Source: a virus
DNA: 64,000 nucleotides
Strand: one strand, 5' to 3'
IMG/VR virus record: IMGVR_UViG_3300042291_000228
Span: 1 to 64,000 of that record
Shown: in pieces, positions 52,039 to 60,314 of the stretch
How positions within the stretch are numbered: the stretch's first letter is position 1
How the letters are laid out: every line of letters starts with the position of its first letter
Position numbers and translations under genes: made by a program
The notes under the pieces: model-generated
What the model saw: the letters and a program-made list of their open reading frames with translations, nothing else
What the model was told of the DNA's origin: nothing
Databases searched by the model: none

Positions 52039-52734
52039 GTGTTTGAGATATTTTTTATCAGTTATCAAGAACCTAATGCAGACGAAAATTGGACAAAATT
52101 AAAATCTAGGTTTCCTATAGCTCAAAGAATTCATGGAGTTAAAGGAATTCACCAAGCCCATATAGCAGCAGCAAAGCAGTCACTAACAAAAATGTTTTAT
52201 GTTGTTGACGGAGACTCAGTGATTGCAGATGATTTTAATTTTAACTATGAAGTAAACAAATTAGAAAAAGAACATGTGCATGTATGGCACAGCCAAAATC
52301 CTGTTAATGGATTAGTCTACGGATACGGTGGTGTAAAACTATTACCTAAGTTAGAAACAATTAATATGGATGTTACCTGTCCCGACATGACCACTAGTAT
52401 ATCTAAACATTTTAAAGAAATGCCAACGATATCTAATTTCACTGCATTTAACACTGACCCGTTTAATACTTGGAAGTCTGCATTTCGAGAATGTGTTAAA
52501 TTGTCTAGTAGAATAATCGATAGACAACAAGATTATGAAACTTCTGAAAGATTAAAAATATGGTGTTCTGAGGGGAATGACAAACCATTTGGCAAATTTG
52601 CAATATCGGGAGCGTTAGCTGGTAGAAAATTTGGTTTAGCTAATCGAAATATTTTAAAAGAACTTAAAAAAATCAACGATTTTGAATGGTTAAAGGAACA
52701 ATATGAGCAACGAGCAAAAGATATTTGTTCTTAA
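52039..52734 (+). CDS. Glycosyltransferase-like protein (VVDGDS motif), shorter paralogue
   Basis: The start is taken as GTG 52039, just after the upstream stop. From there the protein (231 aa) aligns at once with the paralogue upstream (EIFFISYQEPNADENW). Reading from an upstream ATG would add about 30 residues inside the previous gene, so that is unlikely. Asp57-Gly-Asp59 is the candidate metal/nucleotide-sugar motif. NGLVYGYGGVKLLPKL matches NGLLYGNGGLKMWKKD in the paralogue. It overlaps the first radical-SAM gene by 32 nt. Duplication of this enzyme type within one operon suggests two different linkages or acceptors. Confidence 0.7.
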   Translation: MFEIFFISYQEPNADENWTKLKSRFPIAQRIHGVKGIHQAHIAAAKQSLTKMFYVVDGDSVIADDFNFNYEVNKLEKEHVHVWHSQNPVNGLVYGYGGVKLLPKLETINMDVTCPDMTTSISKHFKEMPTISNFTAFNTDPFNTWKSAFRECVKLSSRIIDRQQDYETSERLKIWCSEGNDKPFGKFAISGALAGRKFGLANRNILKELKKINDFEWLKEQYEQRAKDICS

Positions 52735-54076
52735 CGATAAAAGAGATAAAATAAATTTAATTAGTCCTAGCTTCTGTACGGCTAAATGGTTACAAACTAC
52801 CTTATACCTACAGAACGGATATAATCACAGTTGCCATCATCCTAGTCCCCATAAAATTCCTATTGAAGAAGTAAAAAATAATCCAGCAGCATTACACAAC
52901 AGCCAACATAAGAAAAAACAAAGAGAAATGATGTTGGCAGGCGAACGTCCTGCTGAATGTGATTATTGTTGGAAGATTGAAGATTTAGATAAAAAATACT
53001 TTTCGGATAGACATTATAAGTCAGCTGATTATTGGGCCTGGGACAGAATCGATGAAATTGCAACCAGTGATCCTACAACCAACATTTTTCCTAGTTATTT
53101 AGAAGTTAGCTTTTCTAATGCTTGTAATCTTAAATGCAGCTATTGCAGTCCGGAGATTAGTAGCAAATGGTTGGAAGAAATTAATCAATACGGACCTTAT
53201 CCTATCGCCGAAAGTAATAATGATGTTAGTCAGTATAAGAGTATTGGTAGATATCCGTATGCACACAATGCCGACAATCCCTATGTTGATGCATTTTGGA
53301 AATGGTTTCCCGAAGCATTACCTCATTTGCGAGTATTTCGAATTACTGGCGGCGAACCGTTGATGAGTAAAGATACATGGAAGGTACTAGAATATATTAG
53401 AAATAATCCACAGCCTAATTTGGAAATTGCAATAAACACAAACTTGTCAGTTGAAAATAAACTTATTGATCGATTTATTTCTGAAGTTAATTTAATAAAG
53501 CCTTTAGTTAAAAAGATAGACATATATACCAGCCTCGAAAGCATTGAACATCGTGCAGAATATTCTAGATACGGATTAGATTACGCTCGTTGGTCGCATA
53601 ACATTCGACGTTGTTTATCTGAAACACAATCAACAGTAGCAATAATGACTACTATTAACATATTAAGCATATCTAGTTTTACAGAGTTTATTAATATGGT
53701 TATGCAGCTACGAAAAGATTACAATCCTAGTTGCGAATTTAATAGAGTGCCAATTAGCATAAACTACCTCCGCTGGCCAGCGCATCTTAGTTCTACATTA
53801 ATGCCTTTGGAAATGAGGCAAAAATATGCTAAAGAAATTTTAGAAATTTCAAAAAGTTGGCTAAAATATAACAGTACAGAAAAATTTGCTAGACTTTATT
53901 TAGAAGAATGGGATCAAATAAAAAGATTTTGTGATTATTTTATTACAGCATCTAGCGATTTAGAAAAAAGAAAAGATTTTGTTAAATTTATTAACGAATA
54001 TGATCGTAGGAGATCTACAAATTTCTTAACTACCTTTCCTGAATACGCAGAATTTTTAAAAGAATGGAATGCCTAA
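52703..54076 (+). CDS. Radical SAM protein 1 with extra N-terminal cysteines
   Basis: The 457-residue product has the radical-SAM cluster motif CNLKCSYC (Cys141, 145, 148) and ITGGEPLMS (about residues 214-222), which bind the 4Fe-4S cluster and S-adenosylmethionine. A separate set of cysteines comes first: Cys25 (SFCTAKWL), Cys44 (SCHHP) and Cys86/89 (ECDYCW). Their spacing is the same in the next gene, suggesting a second metal cluster. No classic SPASM cysteine set is visible at the C terminus. Radical-SAM enzymes of this size often modify peptides or sugars. AAGGA precedes the ATG, within the end of the upstream glycosyltransferase-like gene. Confidence 0.85.
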   Translation: MSNEQKIFVLNDKRDKINLISPSFCTAKWLQTTLYLQNGYNHSCHHPSPHKIPIEEVKNNPAALHNSQHKKKQREMMLAGERPAECDYCWKIEDLDKKYFSDRHYKSADYWAWDRIDEIATSDPTTNIFPSYLEVSFSNACNLKCSYCSPEISSKWLEEINQYGPYPIAESNNDVSQYKSIGRYPYAHNADNPYVDAFWKWFPEALPHLRVFRITGGEPLMSKDTWKVLEYIRNNPQPNLEIAINTNLSVENKLIDRFISEVNLIKPLVKKIDIYTSLESIEHRAEYSRYGLDYARWSHNIRRCLSETQSTVAIMTTINILSISSFTEFINMVMQLRKDYNPSCEFNRVPISINYLRWPAHLSSTLMPLEMRQKYAKEILEISKSWLKYNSTEKFARLYLEEWDQIKRFCDYFITASSDLEKRKDFVKFINEYDRRRSTNFLTTFPEYAEFLKEWNA

Positions 54077-55568
54077 GAAATCATACGAAACATTAGTTGA
54101 TTATCGTAAGCGAGTAATTGACATCAAAAGCGAAAGTTTTTGTGCAGCCAAATGGTTAAATGCCACAATATGGTTAGGCAGTGGTTCAACAACCAGTTGT
54201 CATCATCCACCTGCACACAATATTCCTTTAGAAGAATTGAAAGATAATCATACTGCAATTCATAATACCAAGCATAAAAAACTTATGCGAAAAATGATGA
54301 TCGAAGGCGACAAGCCAGCGGAGTGTGAGTATTGTTGGAAAATTGAAGATATTGGTAAGGATAATATTTCAGATAGGATATTTAAGACTGTTATCTATAA
54401 AGACCAAGAGATAGAATCAATATATAACAACCCATGGGATCACAATACAGAACTTAAAACTCTTGAAATTAGTTTTGACAGAGTATGCAATTTAGCATGT
54501 TCATACTGTAATGCAAGTTTTAGTACCACGTGGGCTAAAGATATAAAGAAAGTTGGAGCATATCAAAATTTAGTCAGCGATGGTGCAGCAGCCTTCCAAC
54601 AGGATGGGTCGTGGGTAGAACCTTACAGTAACGATGCCGATAATCCGTACATACAGGCATTTTGGAAATGGTGGGATGCTGGACTTAGTCAAAGTCTAGA
54701 TGAATTAAGAATCACTGGCGGCGAACCCCTAATGAGCGGACATACTTGGAAATTGATAGATTGGTTCAATAATCAAAACAGTAAAATGCGTTTTGCTATT
54801 AATAGCAATCTTATTGCCAAAGATGATATTATAGATAAACTTATAGAAAAAACAAAAAACATCAATCAATTTCATCTATATACAAGTTGCGAAGCAGTTG
54901 GCGATCATGCAGAATATATTCGAGATGGATTAGATTATAAAGTATGGAAGAAAAATGTTATCAGAGTTTTAGAGGAAGGAAACTATCAAGGAGTTCATGT
55001 CATGATGACAATCAACAGTCTTTGTCTTTTCAGTATCACTGACTTTTTTGATGAAATGTTAGAACTAAAAAAACAATATAATAACAATCCTACCATTAGT
55101 GTTAACCTATTGAGATTTCCTAGTTTTCAAAGCCCGCTTGCATTACCTGACCATATAAAAGATCATTGCAGAATTAATTTAGAACAGTGGTATAATCGAC
55201 ACAAGGATACTCAATTATTACACGAATTTGAAAAAGCCAGTATTGCTCGATTGATAGATTACCTTATAGTAGTTGATGCTCCGCACCGAAGAACTAGTAA
55301 CAAGATTACGCTATGGAGAGATTTTAAAAGTTTTTATCAACAATATGATCAACGACGTAAAAAAACTATACAAGTTTTTCCTCAGATATTGTTAGATTGG
55401 TTAGATAAAATTCCCGAAACTAAATTAGATAAGATACAGAGTCTAGTTAATGGTAATAGTACCAAACAGTACGACAATGATCAAGAATTAAAAAAATTGG
55501 CCGAAAGCGAAGGCTGGATACTAAATCCTGACAATAAAAATATCAATACTCCACTGGCTAAATATTAA
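54069..55568 (+). CDS. Radical SAM protein 2, paralogue of the preceding one
   Basis: The 499-residue product has the cluster motif CNLACSYC (Cys140, 144, 147) and ITGGEPLMSGHTW. The N-terminal cysteines are at exactly the same positions as in the first copy (Cys25, 44, 86, 89), within SFCAAKWL, SCHHP and ECEYCW. The C terminus is about 40 residues longer and ends in a polar tail. The two genes overlap by 8 nt, so the enzymes are probably made together, perhaps as a heterodimer. The substrate is unknown; neighbours suggest a sugar- or peptide-modifying step. Confidence 0.85.
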   Translation: MPKKSYETLVDYRKRVIDIKSESFCAAKWLNATIWLGSGSTTSCHHPPAHNIPLEELKDNHTAIHNTKHKKLMRKMMIEGDKPAECEYCWKIEDIGKDNISDRIFKTVIYKDQEIESIYNNPWDHNTELKTLEISFDRVCNLACSYCNASFSTTWAKDIKKVGAYQNLVSDGAAAFQQDGSWVEPYSNDADNPYIQAFWKWWDAGLSQSLDELRITGGEPLMSGHTWKLIDWFNNQNSKMRFAINSNLIAKDDIIDKLIEKTKNINQFHLYTSCEAVGDHAEYIRDGLDYKVWKKNVIRVLEEGNYQGVHVMMTINSLCLFSITDFFDEMLELKKQYNNNPTISVNLLRFPSFQSPLALPDHIKDHCRINLEQWYNRHKDTQLLHEFEKASIARLIDYLIVVDAPHRRTSNKITLWRDFKSFYQQYDQRRKKTIQVFPQILLDWLDKIPETKLDKIQSLVNGNSTKQYDNDQELKKLAESEGWILNPDNKNINTPLAKY

Positions 55569-55599
55569 CCATAATAACACATATTTCTAATAGACTATA

Positions 55600-56391
55600 A
55601 TGTCAAATAAATTTCAAAAATTACATATAACTCTTGATAATATTTGTGAGCTAAATCATTTTGTCTATACTCATTCTACAAAAGAAAAAATGCTAGGAAG
55701 AGAGTATTCAACAGTGTATTTGCATTCTGCAGAACCAGGTGCTATAAACGATCTTTGGCAATATCACATAAACAAATATGGCTACCGAGGTAACAATTGG
55801 TCTTTTAATAAAGATGCCATTGCTTTTTTTGGATGTAGTGTTACGTTTGGAATCGGAGTAGAAAAAGACATAGCAACTGTGGTACAGGAGAATATAAAAA
55901 CAGAATGTTATAATATTGGGCAGCCCGGCGCATCAGCTATAAACATACTCAAGACGTTTAGTAATTTTATTCAATATTGTCCTGTAAAAACAGCAATTAT
56001 AACTCTTCCTACAGCCGACAGGATTCATCGTCCAGAATTTAATAATTCTTTTTCAGCATGGGCTTATTTGAATTTAATTCCTAATTGGATAAATCCAAAT
56101 AACAAAGAATTACACCACCACGCCTATAGCTTTTTTAGTACTGATACTTGTTTAGCATACCTATATGATTACATAAGAATGGCTGAATTAACAGCTAAAG
56201 TATTCGATGTTGAAATAATATGGTCTTCGTGGGATAAAGAAACTTTAGATTTTTTAAGGTCAATTGTTCATAATCAAAAAACTATACCGATAGGAAATTT
56301 TAGTGTTGATTGTGGTAGAGACAATCTACATCCAGGACCTATTTTTGTAAAAAATTGGTCGGATATAATTATTAATAATTTACCCCAATAA
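55600..56391 (+). CDS. SGNH-type hydrolase
   Basis: The 263-residue product shows the SGNH pattern: FFGCSVTFGIGV with nucleophile Ser80, NIGQPGAS with the block II Gly, and DNLHPGP with Asp241 and His244 completing the triad. The block III Asn is not evident in ITLPTADR, so the oxyanion hole may be altered. SGNH enzymes are esterases that often remove or transfer acyl groups on glycans. It closes the cassette, 31 nt after the second radical-SAM gene, and ends 5 nt from the convergent minus-strand operon. Confidence 0.8.
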   Translation: MSNKFQKLHITLDNICELNHFVYTHSTKEKMLGREYSTVYLHSAEPGAINDLWQYHINKYGYRGNNWSFNKDAIAFFGCSVTFGIGVEKDIATVVQENIKTECYNIGQPGASAINILKTFSNFIQYCPVKTAIITLPTADRIHRPEFNNSFSAWAYLNLIPNWINPNNKELHHHAYSFFSTDTCLAYLYDYIRMAELTAKVFDVEIIWSSWDKETLDFLRSIVHNQKTIPIGNFSVDCGRDNLHPGPIFVKNWSDIIINNLPQ

Positions 56392-56396
56392 ACTGT

Positions 56397-56702
56397 TTAA
56401 AACAACTTTTTAGTTTTATCAGTTATGTCTTGTTTTAGACGCTGAATGTCAATAGAAAAATCTACTTTAGTAATATCTTCTCTATATTCTTGAAATGTGT
56501 CTAACAGTTTTTCAGCAACAATGTCGTTAGTTGCATTATCCAGCTGCTCTTGAATATCGATTTCCCATATTCTACCATTGTTAAATTCTAACCGGACGCT
56601 TTTTAAATATGCTACTGGCATAGTATTCATATACATATCTTCAAAAACTTCCGGCCATTCCTTGATCAAATGAATGGGCGGCCTAAATAAATGTTTAGGC
56701 AC
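56397..56702 (-). CDS. Conserved phage protein of unknown function
   Basis: The product is 101 residues from a GTG start that overlaps the stop of the preceding gene. It begins KHLFRPPIHLIKEWPEVFED and continues with AYLKSVRLEFNNGRIWEIDI, which suggests a small alpha/beta fold followed by helices. No known family is recognised. It is the last gene of the right-hand minus-strand operon and nearly touches the convergent SGNH gene; I see no clear terminator in the 5-bp gap. Confidence 0.65.
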   Translation of the reverse strand: MPKHLFRPPIHLIKEWPEVFEDMYMNTMPVAYLKSVRLEFNNGRIWEIDIQEQLDNATNDIVAEKLLDTFQEYREDITKVDFSIDIQRLKQDITDKTKKLF

Positions 56703-57303
56703 TTTCGGCTTCTTTGGCCTTTGCCGCTTTCTTTGCTGGAGGATCTAAATCGTCTGCTTGCTTTCGTAGTCTTGCTGCTTCTTTGTACATAGCATCTGCC
56801 TGACTTCTAAAATTGCGAGCTATATCACGATCAGTAAGCACTTCATTGGTTGAGGCAGCTGCGCTAACAGTTTCTTGAACTGATGTTGCAGTTTCTTTCT
56901 TAGCAGGAGCACCTTTGGTAAACGTATACAAATCATCTATTGCACAATTTTTTTGTTCTGCAATAAATGAATTTAGCTCATGCAGTGAAATTTCTGAATT
57001 TGGAGTAGGTGTCATGATAATAGTATCAGTGGCTACTTTTATCAAACGATTATCTGCCTGTAATGCCTGTAACATAGGGCGTCCGTCAGGGAATGGTCGA
57101 GTGAAAAGGATTTCTCCAAATTCCCATGCATCCTGTGCAACATCTTGGTCCACAAGATCAATAATTGCATTATGATATTGGTCTGGCAACGGAGATGTTT
57201 GCACAACCAATGCCATATTTGACTCACCAGGTAACGTTCTAAAAACTACAAGAACTTTTGATCCTGTGTTTTTTATCTTACCTACGTGTTTAAGATTTTT
57301 CAT
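56695..57303 (-). CDS. Conserved marine T4-like protein of unknown function
   Basis: The start at 57303 (MKNLKHVGKIK) is chosen because AGGAAT lies 6 nt before it; the frame is open 7 codons further. The 202-residue product has a beta-rich N-terminal half (GSKVLVVFRTLPGESNMALV, then FGEILFTRPFPDGRPMLQAL). This is followed by TDTIIMTPTPNSEISLHEL and a polar, Lys/Ala/Glu-rich tail. I recall similar proteins as a core feature of T4-like marine phages, but no function is known to me. It follows a 73-residue gene after one base, indicating one operon. Confidence 0.7.
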   Translation of the reverse strand: MKNLKHVGKIKNTGSKVLVVFRTLPGESNMALVVQTSPLPDQYHNAIIDLVDQDVAQDAWEFGEILFTRPFPDGRPMLQALQADNRLIKVATDTIIMTPTPNSEISLHELNSFIAEQKNCAIDDLYTFTKGAPAKKETATSVQETVSAAASTNEVLTDRDIARNFRSQADAMYKEAARLRKQADDLDPPAKKAAKAKEAESA

Positions 57304-57304
57304 A

Positions 57305-57526
57305 TTATTCCTTTTTAGCTGCAACAGATTCTAGAAAAGTATTTAACTTATTAAAAGTCTTACCAACAGCTTCTAGCTCTGCTGCTTTGAATGCACCCCT
57401 ACTAGATGCAACTTCCAAAATACTTCTAAGAGATGCAAGATCGCTTAGATTAAGATCTGGTGCTGCTGGTGCTGCTTGTGGCTCTGTAGCTGGCGCCGTT
57501 TGCGCTTGTGTAGTTTCTTGGTCCAT
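57305..57526 (-). CDS. Small conserved phage protein
   Basis: The product is 73 residues from ATG 57526, preceded by AAGGAGA. The first 25 residues are Gln/Thr/Ala/Pro-rich and disordered. The rest is a helical pair, LASLRSILEVASSRGAFKAA then FNKLNTFLES. This arrangement recurs in small proteins of many T4- and T7-like phages of unknown role. The ATG overlaps the TAA of the previous gene in a TAATG junction. Confidence 0.7.
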   Translation of the reverse strand: MDQETTQAQTAPATEPQAAPAAPDLNLSDLASLRSILEVASSRGAFKAAELEAVGKTFNKLNTFLESVAAKKE

Positions 57527-57798
57527 TAGTTTCTCCTTAGATATGGGCATGCTAACATAAAATATGTCAGTTCTTTATGATCTTCAAATCCCGCAAATAT
57601 TGCGGATTTCAATTTGCTATCGTTTTCTATACTTGAAAGTTTCACGACAGCATATCTACCTTTTAATTTGATTCGAATCCAGTTTTCAACTTCACCTGTA
57701 AAAAAATCTATTTCTTCGAGTTTAATTTTTCCAAAATGTGGAGGCATCACTCGAAGTGATCTTTTCTTTAAAATGTCTAAAGGATTATATTCGATCAT
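57526..57798 (-). CDS. Small conserved phage protein of unknown function
   Basis: The product is 90 residues from ATG 57798. It has a basic N terminus (LDILKKRSLRVMPPHFGKIK), then a beta-rich part ending ELTYFMLACPYLRRN. A perfect TATAAATA box at 57814-57807 ends 8 nt before the ATG, so a late transcript would have almost no leader; no Shine-Dalgarno-like site is visible. Function unknown. Confidence 0.65.
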   Translation of the reverse strand: MIEYNPLDILKKRSLRVMPPHFGKIKLEEIDFFTGEVENWIRIKLKGRYAVVKLSSIENDSKLKSAIFAGFEDHKELTYFMLACPYLRRN

Positions 57799-57806
57799 TG
57801 TAAAAA

Positions 57807-57814
57807 TATTTATA
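57807..57814 (-). promoter_or_regulatory. T4-type late promoter box
   Basis: Perfect TATAAATA on the minus strand, 8 nt before the ATG at 57798 and in the 33-nt gap after the gene ending at 57832. It would separate late expression of the last four genes from the nucleotide-metabolism genes upstream. Confidence 0.6.
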
Positions 57815-57831
57815 GATAACAAATAATTTGA

Positions 57832-58224
57832 TCAGGATTCTTGGCTAAGCCTTTGATGCATTGCTTTGGCATAACCCATTTTTCTTACATCTCCTGAAAA
57901 CAAATACAGTTCAAAGGCAGATTTTTCTCTTAAAACAACAATATGTTTTTTAGTTAAATGGTATGGGGACTCGATAAATTGATCTAACCAAACTAGTATT
58001 TGTGGAGTTATACTAATTTCTTTTAATATTTCAACTTTATATGTTTTGATTTGAGAATAAGTTTCTACAAATTCTAACCCTTGATCTGTAAGTCTTAAGC
58101 CGCCGCAGTCTTTACCTCTGACATTTTGCCACCAGGTACTACGAAATTTTTTTATGATATTCTCGTCAAAGGGTTGACCAGCGGCTTTGAGGAATACCGA
58201 AGTATAGGTATCCTTTAAATCCAT
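57832..58224 (-). CDS. Conserved phage protein of unknown function
   Basis: The product is 130 residues. It has a helical N terminus (LKDTYTSVFLKAAGQPFDE), FRSTWWQNVRGKDCGGLRLT, then a helix-turn region LTDQGLEFVETY and a C-terminal part with KKHIVVLREKSAFELYLFSG. The plan resembles small winged-helix-type proteins, but no DNA-binding motif is certain. The start directly follows the stop of the gene upstream. Confidence 0.65.
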   Translation of the reverse strand: MDLKDTYTSVFLKAAGQPFDENIIKKFRSTWWQNVRGKDCGGLRLTDQGLEFVETYSQIKTYKVEILKEISITPQILVWLDQFIESPYHLTKKHIVVLREKSAFELYLFSGDVRKMGYAKAMHQRLSQES

Positions 58225-58509
58225 TTAGTCTACTCGTTCTCCGGCATTTAATTTAAACACTGCAAAGTCTGTGGTCTTAAACAACTTGTTCAGTTTCTTG
58301 GCTAAATTTCTTGCGTGTCCGGGATTACTAAAACTAACCTTTTTGTACTTTGGGCCAGGATAACTGGATACCATACTACCACTTTTCAAATTAAAAGGCT
58401 GATCTTTGTAAAACACAGCCCAAATGGCATCACTGTTGAGAATTTGCTCAACTTTGTAGGTTTCCTTGTCAGTGTATTCAAGAATAACTTTGGGTTTAGG
58501 TCGACTCAT
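58225..58509 (-). CDS. Small basic phage protein of unknown function
   Basis: The product is 94 residues and Lys-rich. It starts RPKPKVILEYTDKETYKVEQ and has IWAVFYKDQPFNLKSG followed by PGHARNLAKKLNKLFKTTDF near the end. The alternating pattern suggests a small alpha/beta protein. A CATAAATA box (58547-58540) lies 30 nt upstream. No family is recognised. Confidence 0.65.
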   Translation of the reverse strand: MSRPKPKVILEYTDKETYKVEQILNSDAIWAVFYKDQPFNLKSGSMVSSYPGPKYKKVSFSNPGHARNLAKKLNKLFKTTDFAVFKLNAGERVD

Positions 58510-58539
58510 ATCTATACGTGTTATTATAAAGCACGTATA

Positions 58540-58547
58540 TATTTATG
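58540..58547 (-). promoter_or_regulatory. Possible late promoter
   Basis: CATAAATA on the minus strand, one mismatch from TATAAATA, 30 nt before the ATG at 58509. Confidence 0.4.
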
Positions 58548-58548
58548 T

Positions 58549-58800
58549 CTAATTAAAGTTGCCACCATCAAATTTAACATTGATGTTGGTAGTAGATTCA
58601 CGTATTTCCGCCAGCATTGTGTGTATTTCTAGAACGGTTTTTCCTAATCTAGAAGTCATCACAGCTAATTCTTGAGTAAGCTCTCTTGCTTCTTGAATTG
58701 TTATTCTTATATCTTTTTGCTGACCACGCTCTGCAACTGCTATGCGTTGAATAAGTTTTTCAACACCTGGTAACGTATTTGGAATATTATTTTGAGACAT
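58549..58800 (-). CDS. Small coiled-coil phage protein
   Basis: The product is 83 residues and almost entirely helical with heptad-like spacing: LPGVEKLIQRIAVAERGQQK, then IQEARELTQELAVMTSRLGK and VLEIHTMLAEIRES. The C terminus is short and polar (FDGGNFN). It probably oligomerises. The gene overlaps the end of the one upstream by 14 nt. Role unknown. Confidence 0.7.
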   Translation of the reverse strand: MSQNNIPNTLPGVEKLIQRIAVAERGQQKDIRITIQEARELTQELAVMTSRLGKTVLEIHTMLAEIRESTTNINVKFDGGNFN

Positions 58801-59263
58801 TAGCCAACACCTGTTTCATCTCAATTTCGGATTGAAACGGCCCTTGATACTCGTATCTTTGTAATGTTATCAATTTAGGACAAAAACTTTTTACCCATCC
58901 TTTATCGAACCTTATCACATAAAAGCCTGCACAGTATAAACTCTTGCTATCGCCGCTCTTTGTAAACAACGGTAACTTTCTTTTTATATCATACATTGCA
59001 TTATGCGGCTCGGCACTTGTGGCGTAACCGTGAACTTCGTTAGGTAATGCATCGTTGGCTTCTTTAATAATTTTAGCCACAAAGAAATTTTTACCAAATT
59101 GTCTAGTAAGACTTTCTTTTGTATCATAGATTTGAACCCCTAATTCGTTACTCATAACAAATCTATTATCCTCATTCTTTCTTAGAGTGGCAAATTTTTC
59201 ACCGTCTCGTTCAACAATCCAGAATTTGTTTTCTATAATTGGTTTAGCGTGTAAGTCTGTCAT
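58787..59263 (-). CDS. Conserved phage protein of unknown function
   Basis: The start at 59263 is favoured by GGGAGA, 7 nt before this ATG; the product is 158 residues. The N terminus (KPIIENKFWIVERDGEKFAT) is beta-rich and is followed by a segment with FVMSNELGVQIYDTKESLTR. The C terminus holds YCAGFYVIRFDKGWVKSFCP. The frame stays open upstream to ATG 59332, adding 23 residues with four cysteines (CPYEDTCESKTNNC), so a Cys-rich longer form is possible. No named family is recognised. Confidence 0.65.
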   Translation of the reverse strand: MTDLHAKPIIENKFWIVERDGEKFATLRKNEDNRFVMSNELGVQIYDTKESLTRQFGKNFFVAKIIKEANDALPNEVHGYATSAEPHNAMYDIKRKLPLFTKSGDSKSLYCAGFYVIRFDKGWVKSFCPKLITLQRYEYQGPFQSEIEMKQVLANVSK

Positions 59264-59306
59264 AGTGTTCTCCCAACAGTTATTAGTTTTTGATTCACAA
59301 GTATCT

Positions 59307-60314
59307 TCATACGGACAAAGTTTTAATTTCATTCGAATACCTTGCATTCAGTGGCTCGGCATAGGCCTGTGCTTGATCGGCAATCTTTTTAAGATCATAT
59401 AGATTGCAAAATTTCATTAATCTAATACCAACTTGACTAATATTCTTATTTGCACTTGTTGCTGTAGCAATAGTTTCTGTAATGATGTTTTTAATTTCTT
59501 CGGGCTGTGCAGAAAGATCAATTAAAATACGATTACGTTCGTAATCATCTAGCACACGATGTTCTTTACCTTCGTGGTCGGACCAGCGCTGAAGCATGAG
59601 ATTGTTCCACGCATAGCCTTTTAAATCTCTGTCACCGTAAGCCTCACGGAGACCAACCTTATTTTTTGTGCCTTTTTCCCGTACTCCCGGATATGCAGAG
59701 AATACATTGTCTGAGGTATCGCCTCGCATACACTTCTCAAAGAGTAACCACTGGGGGTCCGGAATGGCTTTTGGTTCTTGAGTCTTTTTATCAATAACTC
59801 TCTTACCTTTTGCATCAAAAATACCTTCATGTGTAATAGTAGTTTCCATAACGCCGTTAAATTGGCGTACATTAGGTGCAATCAATTGTACAAAGTCTGT
59901 ATCGGTTGAAATGATAACATGGTCATCGTTTGGATGTGTCTGTATCCATCCAGCAATTAAATCATCTGCTTCTAGGCGTGAATGTTGTAGTACTGTGCAG
60001 TTTGTCTTTTCTGTTACAAACTCTTTGAATGTATCAAATGCTTCCCAAAACACTTTCTCTTCTTCTGCTTCACGTTCTGTATGTGCGGCACGACTAGCGG
60101 CTCTTTGTGCCTTGTAAGGCTTATAATGATCTTTACGCCAGCTACGTCCCTCGAGGCAGAACACCACATGACTTCCACCAAAGTCTTGCCACGCTTTTTT
60201 AATACTGTTTAAAGTAATATGAAAGGCCATACCTAGTTTGATATCAGCGTCACCGTTGATAACGTGCCTAGCACGAAAGAAAGTGTTTGCAGTATCAACT
60301 AAAATATATGTCAT
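59307..60314 (-). CDS. rnh: RNase H / 5'-3' exonuclease (FEN1-like, T4 Rnh type)
   Basis: This enzyme removes RNA primers from lagging-strand fragments. The acidic residues of the FEN/PIN fold are visible in order: ILVDTANTFFRAR with Asp7, EADDLIAGW (about residues 115-123), ISTDTDFVQL (about 135-144), and KCMRGDTSDNVFS (about 194-206), where GDTSDN leads into the helix-three-turn-helix region. The length of 335 is near T4 Rnh (305). The Arg/Lys-rich segment around WRKDHYKPYKAQR fits the helical arch that clamps single strands. It overlaps the gene upstream by 4 nt (ATGA). Confidence 0.9.
   Translation of the reverse strand: MTYILVDTANTFFRARHVINGDADIKLGMAFHITLNSIKKAWQDFGGSHVVFCLEGRSWRKDHYKPYKAQRAASRAAHTEREAEEEKVFWEAFDTFKEFVTEKTNCTVLQHSRLEADDLIAGWIQTHPNDDHVIISTDTDFVQLIAPNVRQFNGVMETTITHEGIFDAKGKRVIDKKTQEPKAIPDPQWLLFEKCMRGDTSDNVFSAYPGVREKGTKNKVGLREAYGDRDLKGYAWNNLMLQRWSDHEGKEHRVLDDYERNRILIDLSAQPEEIKNIITETIATATSANKNISQVGIRLMKFCNLYDLKKIADQAQAYAEPLNARYSNEIKTLSV

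Noticed and set aside
56389-56430. Terminator between convergent genes at 56391 and 56397
   Set aside because: Only weak T-rich sequence and no stable stem found.
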